Below are positions 57,696 through 64,000 of a stretch of DNA of 64,000 bases, one piece after another. The translations under genes were made by a program, and so were the position numbers. This stretch comes from Actinobaculum sp. 313 (lineage in GTDB: Bacteria; Actinomycetota; Actinomycetes; Actinomycetales; Actinomycetaceae). The stretch is from the NCBI RefSeq assembly GCF_003073475.1, contig NZ_CP029033.1:930001-994000 (forward strand), read 5' to 3'. Below the pieces are notes generated by a model, which saw only the letters and a list, made by a program, of their open reading frames with translations, did no database searches and was not told where the DNA came from. Positions within the stretch are counted from its first letter, which is position 1; each line of letters opens with the position of its first letter.

Positions 57696-59021
57696 ATGTT
57701 GCGGTTCTTCCGTCTTCAGAATTGGAAGTCTTACTACGAGCCCGTTGAGTTCTCCATGGTGGCGACCCGAGAGCGGCGTCATGGGGAACGAGTCGCCGCG
57801 ATGGGGCGCTCTCGTGTGCTTCCTGTTACCGCCATCTATGGTGCCAATGCCGCTGGCAAGTCAACTTTTGTCGATGCCTTGGAGGCGCTGCGGAACTTAG
57901 TGGTCGAAGCGCGTGAGCGTGAGGCGCTTCTAGACGTGACTCCGTTCCTTCCGAAAGGGAAAACGGAACCGACAGGCTTCGCAATCGAGTTCGTTGCCCC
58001 GGTCAAAAGCGCGAACGGGCGTGAACGAGAGCAGGTCTTCCTCTATGAGGTGTTATTTGATCAGCGCCGGATTCATGATGAATCGCTGGTGCTGGTTAAA
58101 TCTCAGAATGAGCAGTACTTGTTTGAACGCACGGGTGACGATGTGACCCTCTACGGGGAACTCGATGGGAATCGCGACGCAAATGCCTTCGCGGCCATAA
58201 TCGCTCCCAATGCCACTTTCCTTGGAGCTCTTGGCGCCGTCGGCGAAGGTATCGTGGCTGCTGCGTATTCTTGGTTCGCGCAGCAGCTCAATATCATCCA
58301 TCCGGGTTCCGAGTATGTGTACCTTCCGGCGCGCATTGACGCAGATGAAGTTTTCGCCCAAGCGATGAACAAAGGATTGACTCGGGCAGATACCGGTATC
58401 TCACGGCTGGGATTTGAAGACATGAAAGTCGGCGCCCTTCCCCTTGAAGCAGCGGACGTGAAGAAGCTTGTCGAAGCGCTGCGAAACAAGGGCGGCTCTT
58501 TCGTCATCGGCACGGACAATCGGGATTGGTCGCTGCTTTCTGTGGCCGATGACGGCATGCCGATTGTTAGAAGGCTTGTTGCTGTTCACGAAGTGGAAAC
58601 AGGGCCCGATCAGTATGACGAGGGTTTTCAACTTCCGCTACGGGAAGAGTCCGACGGCACGCAGCGCTTCATGAATCTACTGCCGATTCTCTTCCAATTG
58701 CGTGACGAGGATGCACGGAACATCTTTGTGGTGGACGAACTTGAAAACTCCATGCACCCCAAACTGACGGAAGAGTTCATCGCGTCTTTCCTTGGATCTC
58801 TGGATAATGACGACCGCCGTCAGCTTATCTTCACAACGCATGAGATCCAGCTCATGCGCTCGGGGCTCTTGCGTCGCGACGAGATTTGGCTGGCCGACAA
58901 AGCTGATGGAGAGTCCCGTTTGACCAGGCTTTCCGATTTTGCCGACGTTGGAGTGCGCAAGGATGCTGACCTGCTGTCGTTTTATATGTCTGGACGCATC
59001 GGCGGAGTACCCAGGGTGTGA
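57696..59021 (+). CDS. RloA-like AAA ATPase (AbiL-type abortive infection system)
   Basis: 441 residues with SMC/RecF-like ATPase layout. It starts LRFFRLQNWKSY, Walker A is IYGANAAGKSTFVDAL, the signature region is REESDGTQRFMNLLPIL, Walker B is NIFVVDELENSMHPKL and the H-loop is LIFTTHEIQL. Ribosome site AGGAGG before ATG 57696. rloB follows 6 bases after the stop. The pair matches the RloA/RloB and AbiLi/AbiLii arrangement, in which the ATPase senses and the partner acts during phage infection. Confidence 0.9.
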   Translation: MLRFFRLQNWKSYYEPVEFSMVATRERRHGERVAAMGRSRVLPVTAIYGANAAGKSTFVDALEALRNLVVEAREREALLDVTPFLPKGKTEPTGFAIEFVAPVKSANGREREQVFLYEVLFDQRRIHDESLVLVKSQNEQYLFERTGDDVTLYGELDGNRDANAFAAIIAPNATFLGALGAVGEGIVAAAYSWFAQQLNIIHPGSEYVYLPARIDADEVFAQAMNKGLTRADTGISRLGFEDMKVGALPLEAADVKKLVEALRNKGGSFVIGTDNRDWSLLSVADDGMPIVRRLVAVHEVETGPDQYDEGFQLPLREESDGTQRFMNLLPILFQLRDEDARNIFVVDELENSMHPKLTEEFIASFLGSLDNDDRRQLIFTTHEIQLMRSGLLRRDEIWLADKADGESRLTRLSDFADVGVRKDADLLSFYMSGRIGGVPRV

Positions 59022-59027
59022 TACGCG

Positions 59028-59696
59028 ATGGCAAGGAAGAACAAGAGTCGACCGCGAAGCGTCCGAAAGGGTGTAACGCCGGGTTCACGTCTCCCGCGCG
59101 AGCCAGTCTTCTTCTGTGCTGAGGGATTAACGGAGGTACAGTATGTCAAAGCATTGCTGCAGTATCGGTATAAGGATCTTTTCGTCGCGCAACCTATTGG
59201 TCGCTCCGGACTGAAGACTTCTCTCGTCAATCTCATTAACAGTGCTCGACTAGAAGAGCGCAAATGGAGACGTTCAGATCGTCACCGGGCAATCTGGATT
59301 CTGTGCGATGCAGATGAGAATGCCGTCCATTTACACGAACTTGAAAAATGGCTGGCGGAGTCCGATACGCACCGCTGTGCGATTCAATCGCCTGCGATCG
59401 AGGGATGGTTCTTGCAACACTTTGATAACCCCGCGCGGCCAACGACCAGTCGAGAGGCACTGGCGCTGTTGCAAAAGAAGTGGCAGCCATACAGCAAGGG
59501 GCAAGAAATCCCCTCGTGGCTTATCGAGAAAACTGAGGAAGCTTGCCGTAGAGAACATGAGTTTTTGCGAAGCGTGCCTGCGAAAGTGGGAAGTTCATGG
59601 CCGCCTGATCGAGTAAGTCAGTTGGTCAATTTCGTCGCCTATCTGGACCAGCGAGCGGAGAAACTGCGTTCGTGGAGGCCGCCGACTTCCCGTTGA
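59028..59696 (+). CDS. RloB-like protein (TOPRIM-type effector partner)
   Basis: 222 residues. RloB-type TOPRIM features: FFCAEGLTEVQYVKALLQY (conserved Glu), AIWILCDADENAVH (Asp-x-Asp) and SPAIEGWFLQHF. N-terminus is basic (ARKNKSRPRSVRKG). It follows rloA and probably forms the effector of the same defence unit. The exact nuclease activity is not proven for the family. Confidence 0.88.
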   Translation: MARKNKSRPRSVRKGVTPGSRLPREPVFFCAEGLTEVQYVKALLQYRYKDLFVAQPIGRSGLKTSLVNLINSARLEERKWRRSDRHRAIWILCDADENAVHLHELEKWLAESDTHRCAIQSPAIEGWFLQHFDNPARPTTSREALALLQKKWQPYSKGQEIPSWLIEKTEEACRREHEFLRSVPAKVGSSWPPDRVSQLVNFVAYLDQRAEKLRSWRPPTSR

Positions 59697-59744
59697 TGCG
59701 AGCTCGGGTTGTGATCCCAGCACGGGTGCCCGGAAGTGCAACTG

Positions 59745-60116
59745 TCACGCCCCGGGTTTCTCCGGGTCAACCTGGTGCCAGAGGTAGGGGCGCAGTTTCT
59801 CTCGCAGCGCTGCATGCGGTTCGTCGTCGGGCAGTGGGCGGTCCATTGAAGCGCAAAGTTCTTCGAAGGCTTCGTTCTCGGCGTCGGTGAGGTACGAGTA
59901 CAGCTTCATGCGCTGAGCATTGAGCATCTCTTCAATGCCTTCCTCGGCAAAGGTAATAGCCAGCGCATATGCCCGGTTATCTGGATCCCTGCGCCGCTGC
60001 GCACGGTGCACGATGCGGTGGATTTTCTCCAGCAGATAAGCACACTGAACGAAATCGTCCATCGTGACCGCGACATATGCGCGTGTTTCGTCTGCTTCCT
60101 GCATCCTGGCTCCCAT
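59745..60116 (-). CDS. Small hypothetical protein
   Basis: 123 residues, charged and helical, without a membrane segment: MDDFVQCAYLLEKIHRIVHR, AYALAITFAEEGIEEMLNAQ, DAENEAFEELCASMDRPLPD. Codon use is like a real gene. A weak GGGGAC lies before ATG 60116; an ATG at 60104 is also possible. No family recognised. It converges on rloB. Confidence 0.6.
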   Translation of the reverse strand: MGARMQEADETRAYVAVTMDDFVQCAYLLEKIHRIVHRAQRRRDPDNRAYALAITFAEEGIEEMLNAQRMKLYSYLTDAENEAFEELCASMDRPLPDDEPHAALREKLRPYLWHQVDPEKPGA

Positions 60117-60239
60117 GGCTACGCAAGTCCCCTATGCTACGGCCCATTCCTCTCGAATCATCGGGTTTTCCTCCATTTTCCGGGTATATCGCGGAGTTTT
60201 GCGGAAGACCCGGAGAATCGGCGAGGGGCGGCTTGCTGG

Positions 60240-60350
60240 CGACAGCGCGTAGATGCCCTACAGCGCGTCGATGCCCTAAAGCGCGTCGACACCTCAGGCA
60301 GGTCAATATCTCACGGTGCTCCGATACCTCATGAGGCGTCAATACCTCAG
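60240..60350. repeat. Degenerate ~18-bp repeats
   Basis: Units of the GCGCGTCGATGCCCTAAA kind appear about three times, then drift into a GTCAATACCTCA type. Confidence 0.55.
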
Positions 60351-60745
60351 TACGTTGACGCGCGAGACTCCGTCAGCAGCCAGCGCTCGCCCTCTTTGCG
60401 GGCCGTGAGGTCCTGCTGCAGTCTCCATGTGTTCCTTCCGCCTCCGAACACTGCGGCGTTCACGCGTGACCTGCCACGGATGAACGCAGACCGACCGTCA
60501 GGGGCGATTGTTACATCGATGGATTCATGTTCGGCACTGTAGTAGTTGAGCGTTCCGTCGAGGACGGCCGCAACGTAGGCGGCTTTCAGCTGGCGCATGC
60601 CCGTCATATGCACCAAGCTGTAGTCCTCTGCCAACAGCTCCGAAATGGCCTTGGCATCCTTTCTTATTGATGTCTCCCACAGGTCGCGATAGAGCTGGGC
60701 GCATTCGGCCTCATCGCGGTGTCGCTGTTCATCACCTTTCGACAT
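60347..60745 (-). CDS. NTF2-like (SnoaL/DUF4440-type) protein
   Basis: 132 residues in one NTF2-fold domain: LYRDLWETSIRKDAKAISEL, AEDYSLVHMTGM, and the strands RSAFIRGRSRVNAAVFGG and TWRLQQDLTARKEGERWLLT. Starts 4 bases after the SDR stop, so they are in one operon. Such proteins are small-molecule isomerases, hydratases or binding proteins; role not known. Confidence 0.85.
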   Translation of the reverse strand: MSKGDEQRHRDEAECAQLYRDLWETSIRKDAKAISELLAEDYSLVHMTGMRQLKAAYVAAVLDGTLNYYSAEHESIDVTIAPDGRSAFIRGRSRVNAAVFGGGRNTWRLQQDLTARKEGERWLLTESRASTY

Positions 60746-60749
60746 GCGT

Positions 60750-61592
60750 TTACGCCTCTTGGGGTTGGAGTGGTCCGTAGTAGTAACTGGCGGTCGCGCC
60801 GCCGTCGATCAGGAAGTCGCTGCCGGTGATGAATGCACCCTGCGGTCCCATAATGAACTCGGCCAGTGCGCCGACTTCGTCGGCGGTACCGGGGCGCTGC
60901 GCTGGGCACTTGGCGAACATGTTCTTGTAGAAGTCGCCCCGCGGTCCGTTGAACTCATCAATGGCCAGCGGAGTGACGATGATTCCGGGGGAGATGGAGT
61001 TAATGCGAGCTCCGCGCTCACCCCAGCGCACGGCTTCGTACATGACGCGTTTCTCATTGCACCGTTTGGCCAGTTGATAGGCGTGCAGAGTATCGCGGAC
61101 GTTTTCCGGCTGCAGCAGCGGCAGTGAGAGTAAATCCTCCGTGGGCGTCGTCGCCAATTGGCGATCCTCCTCGGCGGTCAACTGCGGCATGCGCTTGCCC
61201 GATTGGCTGGAGATCGTTACTCCCACGCCGCCCGGGGCGATAACCCTGCCGACCTCTTCCAGCAACACGGCTGTGCCGTACAGGTCCACTTTCAAAATGG
61301 TTTCGATCGGTGCCTGGCTGGGGGAGACCCCTGCGGCATTGATAAGGGTAGTGATGGATCCGAGTTCCTGTGCGCGAGAGATGGCGTTCACGATGGAGGC
61401 GCGGTCTGCAAGATCCATTTCATAGGATTCGACGTCGAAGCCGGCGTTGCGCATGGTCGAGGCAATCGCCTCGGCGTTGTCCAGAGACTTATCCGCCACG
61501 AGAATTGCCTTTCCAAAGCCGACGCGGCGGGCGATTGCCGTGCCGATCTGCCCGGCTCCGCACAGTAGTACGACTTCTTTATCCGGCATCAT
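60750..61592 (-). CDS. Short-chain dehydrogenase/reductase
   Basis: 280 residues. Rossmann start VVLLCGAGQIGTAIARR; the usual TGxxxGIG is replaced by GAGQIG. NAAG motif in TLINAAGVS. Catalytic Ser is in TISSQSGKRM, and the YxxxK pair is AYQLAKR. Ends SDFLIDGGATASYYYG. The ATG at 61592 has AGAAGGG at proper spacing; a GTG six bases earlier is also in frame. Operon with the NTF2-like gene; divergent from a TetR gene that probably controls both. Confidence 0.9.
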   Translation of the reverse strand: MMPDKEVVLLCGAGQIGTAIARRVGFGKAILVADKSLDNAEAIASTMRNAGFDVESYEMDLADRASIVNAISRAQELGSITTLINAAGVSPSQAPIETILKVDLYGTAVLLEEVGRVIAPGGVGVTISSQSGKRMPQLTAEEDRQLATTPTEDLLSLPLLQPENVRDTLHAYQLAKRCNEKRVMYEAVRWGERGARINSISPGIIVTPLAIDEFNGPRGDFYKNMFAKCPAQRPGTADEVGALAEFIMGPQGAFITGSDFLIDGGATASYYYGPLQPQEA

Positions 61593-61763
61593 ATGCACCC
61601 TTCTCTAGTTCTGATGGCTTCTTCTGGTGCCTCGGCTGCTCGATGTTCTTCACCGATGTCCCTAACCGCCGATGCCTCTCAACCGTATGGCTCATGCCAC
61701 CCAGCGCGCCTCGCCGGTCAGACCGAGAGGACTTGCGCTTACGCCGAGACCAACACCAATGTA

Positions 61764-61780
61764 GGTGACAGTCTGTCGCT
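61764..61780. promoter_or_regulatory. Candidate TetR operator
   Basis: GACAGTCTGTC (61767-61777) is a perfect 11-bp palindrome with one partial extra pair on each side. It sits in the 260-bp space between the divergent SDR and TetR genes. Confidence 0.35.
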
Positions 61781-61852
61781 AATTTATGGTAGGAGATGCT
61801 ACGCCACCGTGCAAGGGGATTGTTAGGATTCTCAGTGACGAAGGAGAACTGT

Positions 61853-62497
61853 ATGGCCGACTACCTCCGGGCCCGCTCAGCCGAACAGAAGAGCGAGCGC
61901 ATGCAGGCGATCATGGATGCTGCTGACGGATTGTTCAACCAGCGGCCATACCATCAGATCACGATGGGAAGCATAGCCGCCGAACTCGGATGGTCACGTT
62001 CGAATCTCTACAAGTACGCCGCCACACAGGAGGAGATCTTCCTGGCGCTCCACTCGCAGAAGAACCGCGACTGGTTGGCACATTTGGAACAGGAACTGTC
62101 TGCTGCGCCGCTGGCGACCGAACAGTTTGCGCGCATATGGGCACATGTGACCGAGGAGCATGCAGGCTTCTTGCGCTACCAGGAGATTCTCACATCGATT
62201 ATCGAGTCGAATGTGACCCCAGAGCGACTGACCGACTTTAAAGGCGGCTTCGCCGAGATGACGGTGCCAATCACCGAGATCCTCTCCCGCCAGTGTGGCA
62301 TTTCGGCGCAAGCTGCTCTTGAACTCTACTTGCGCCTGTTGTACCAGGCCCCCGGACTGTATAACCACTTCCATTCTTCGCCGATGACGCGCGCCGCTAT
62401 TAGTGCCGCCGGTCTGCCCGCCGTGCGGGGAAACTTCGCCGATTCGTATACCGAATTCGTGCTGATGTGCCTCGAGAATGCTGCCTCGGCGGGCTGA
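61853..62497 (+). CDS. TetR-family regulator, divergent from the SDR operon
   Basis: 214 residues; ATG 61853 follows AAGGAGA. Helix-turn-helix ITMGSIAAELGWSRSNLYKY after lead-in IMDAADGLFNQRPYHQ. Typical ligand-binding C-terminus (FAEMTVPITEILSRQCGIS). It probably represses the SDR/NTF2 operon. Confidence 0.9.
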   Translation: MADYLRARSAEQKSERMQAIMDAADGLFNQRPYHQITMGSIAAELGWSRSNLYKYAATQEEIFLALHSQKNRDWLAHLEQELSAAPLATEQFARIWAHVTEEHAGFLRYQEILTSIIESNVTPERLTDFKGGFAEMTVPITEILSRQCGISAQAALELYLRLLYQAPGLYNHFHSSPMTRAAISAAGLPAVRGNFADSYTEFVLMCLENAASAG

Positions 62498-62699
62498 TGC
62501 CCCGGCTCCGGCAGTAGAAGAAGGCCTCCTGCCGTAGTGCGGATACCGGGCCACCATGAGGCAGGCTTTCACGGAGTCCAACTCCACCCAGCGCCATCTG
62601 GCTGCAACCAAACCGCCTCAAGGCAGACTTCCATGGTGAAGCCGACGGTCCCCCTAGCAGGCGCCGCGGTGAACGAGCAGGAGACAGAAGGAACAAGAG

Positions 62700-63109
62700 C
62701 TGAAACTGCGTGTGCTCTCTACAAGCTTTTCGGCGCGTAGGGCTGACGAGCTGCCGCCTGGTGCGCTCCACGATGAATTCTGTTTCGTCGGAAAGACCAA
62801 CGATGAACTTTCGTTGGTATGCGCTACACAATCCACTCCGTGGGGTCGGTTTCGGCGCGACGGCGGCTGGCAGACTTTACGAGTTGAGAAACCCGCGTTC
62901 TCCTTGGTCGGAGTCTCGATGGAGTTATATCAACGAGACTTGCGAGGAGCGTTGTCAGCACCTTCACGGATTCGACCTACAACACCGACTAGGGCCTGGT
63001 TGAAGTCGGTGAGCTGGAGAAGGTGGGCGCATTACTGCGGTTGCATTACTGGCGATTGCATTACTGGCCGTGGGACGCGCTGCTAGCCGCAGTCACCGAG
63101 ACTCCGTAG
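62700..63109 (+). pseudogene. Decayed ACT-domain protein gene
   Basis: Reads LKLRVLSTSFSARRADELPP, DEFCFVGKTNDELSLVCATQ and WQTLRVEKPAFSLVG, typical of the small ACT-domain family. Then the frame changes near 62910 (one missing G would fit), continuing as DGVISTRLARSVVSTFTDST and YNTD, hits TAG, and resumes LVEVGELEKVGALLRLHYW. No ATG is present; a CTG at 62700 has AGAAGGA upstream. A stop plus a frameshift suggest it is dead. Confidence 0.7.
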
Positions 63110-63143
63110 TCAGTTTCTCTCTATTGACATCAGAGAGGAGCAC

Positions 63144-63262
63144 ATGGCCGCGTTGACCCGGTGGCCGCGTTGACCCGGTGGTCCGTTGTCTCGGTGGTCC
63201 GTTTCGCCGGGTAGTCCGTTGCCCCGGTAGTCCGTTGCCCCGGTAGTCCGTTGCCCCGGGCA
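63144..63262. repeat. 16-bp tandem repeat
   Basis: Units of the GGTAGTCCGTTGCCCC kind repeat about seven times with drift; three consecutive units near 63208-63255 are nearly identical. Confidence 0.8.
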
Positions 63263-63378
63263 ATACGTTGCAGCCGGTAGGCGAATTCCGGTAGAACATA
63301 CTCACGGCTTGCTACTCAAGCCGACGAAGAATACCCATGTGAACGAAGGGGTGATTGGCATGAAGAGCATGCGTGTCA

Positions 63379-63404
63379 GGAGGGTCCACGGGATTTGACC
63401 CTCC
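63379..63404 (+). promoter_or_regulatory. Leader hairpin before the GNAT gene
   Basis: GGAGGGTC (63379-63386) and GACCCTCC (63397-63404) form a perfect 8-bp stem, 27 bases upstream of the ATG, just before the GGAGG ribosome site. It could gate translation or end upstream transcripts. Confidence 0.4.
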
Positions 63405-63430
63405 ACTCAATGACGGAGGATTAAATCATC

Positions 63431-63931
63431 ATGACATTGCCAGAAAGTGGCAATAGCACAGTTCCCTACGCCACCGGTCATACCGATAGGCTGATCACCG
63501 ATTTCACAGAGCCGATTTTCGCGGCTGCCTTTCAGTGTTACTTCGCCGAGTTGGGCATCGAGGTGCCGGATTGGGGCCGCCTGTTCCGGCAAATGAACGA
63601 CGAAGGCTCGAACACTGCTCTCCTAAGGACCACCGCTGACGGGCGGGCCATCGGATTCATTCAATTCCAACCCATCGAGTTCACGAGCTGGTTCTTCCGG
63701 GAGACCTGCGGCTTCATACGAGAATTCTGGGTCGCCGAGGACTTCCGTAGCGGCGGGCACGGCGCGGCCCTGCTCGGCTTGGCGGAAGCTCACTTCGTCG
63801 AACAGGGGATGCACACCAGCATTCTGACGACGGACACCGTGCCGGACTTCTACCGGAAGCGGGGATATATCCAAGCGCCAGGTTGCGAAGCGAGGAACGG
63901 CGGCGCCGTATTCGTCAAGCGTCTGGACTAG
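63431..63931 (+). CDS. GNAT-family N-acetyltransferase
   Basis: 166 residues; ATG 63431 follows GGAGG. GNAT core: IGFIQFQPIEF (beta-4), FIREFWVAEDFRSGGHGAAL with an acetyl-CoA loop (RSGGHGAALLG), HTSILTTDTVPDFYRKRGY. Substrate unknown. Confidence 0.88.
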   Translation: MTLPESGNSTVPYATGHTDRLITDFTEPIFAAAFQCYFAELGIEVPDWGRLFRQMNDEGSNTALLRTTADGRAIGFIQFQPIEFTSWFFRETCGFIREFWVAEDFRSGGHGAALLGLAEAHFVEQGMHTSILTTDTVPDFYRKRGYIQAPGCEARNGGAVFVKRLD

Positions 63932-64000
63932 CGACAGGGCGTGAAGCACGGCCGGGCTGCTCTCGCCACGGCAAACGAGTGCGCCGTCGTCTTATCCGCG

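Noticed and set aside
62509-62534. CGGCAG/CTGCCG hairpin after the TetR gene as a terminator
   Set aside because: Only six stem pairs, a long loop and no T tract.

Overview
The window comes from a high-GC Gram-positive bacterium, most likely an actinobacterium of the Actinomycetaceae type. This rests on GC-rich wobble positions, GTG/TTG starts, an actinobacterial-style ABC exporter permease, tandem tripeptidyl-aminopeptidase-like lipoproteins, and gene-to-gene resemblance. The genus is not resolved. No rRNA, tRNA or CRISPR array was recognised.

Layout. 1-6.1 kb: end of an ABC exporter permease, a small four-helix membrane protein, and an operon of a Gfo/Idh dehydrogenase, a sodium:solute symporter and a small membrane partner. 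6.1-8.0 kb: a gene-free stretch full of tandem and inverted repeats. 8.0-22.0 kb: a cluster whose CaiA, CaiB and CaiC-like enzymes, YaaU-like carrier and FixABCX electron-transfer proteins mirror the enterobacterial carnitine (cai-fix) system. It also carries an MFS carrier, an HSL-type esterase and a MaoC-type hydratase where CaiT, CaiD and CaiE would be expected. A strong hairpin closes the cluster. 22.7-25.7 kb: pta-ackA on the minus strand. 26-33 kb: two cyclophilin-like lipoproteins, ogt, and two duplicated TAP-like hydrolase lipoproteins. 33.8-35.7 kb: guaA with an in-frame repeat insertion. 36-47 kb: a defence and recombination region with two DUF4143-type ATPases (one dead) and a type I restriction-modification locus. 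In that locus hsdS faces a tyrosine recombinase, a translationally coupled half-hsdS and a silent second-half cassette, with inverted sites between them; this is an invertible, phase-variable specificity locus. 47-57.5 kb: ordinary accessory metabolism and regulators (hydrolases, AraC, MFS, serine hydrolase, TetR, ferritin-like, XRE, methyltransferase, MerR/CMD). 57.7-59.7 kb: a RloA/RloB (AbiL-like) pair. 59.7-64 kb: a small hypothetical, an SDR/NTF2 pair with a divergent TetR, a decayed ACT-domain gene and a GNAT enzyme.

Two genome-wide features stand out. First, nine plus-strand genes are each broken by what looks like one missing base, usually a G in a short G run. Adding one base restores a full-length protein in eight of them. 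This is probably a sequence artefact, but it also fits real slippage. Second, short tandem repeats occur in many intergenic spaces, and as in-frame 18- or 36-bp repeats inside proteins, including GMP synthase.
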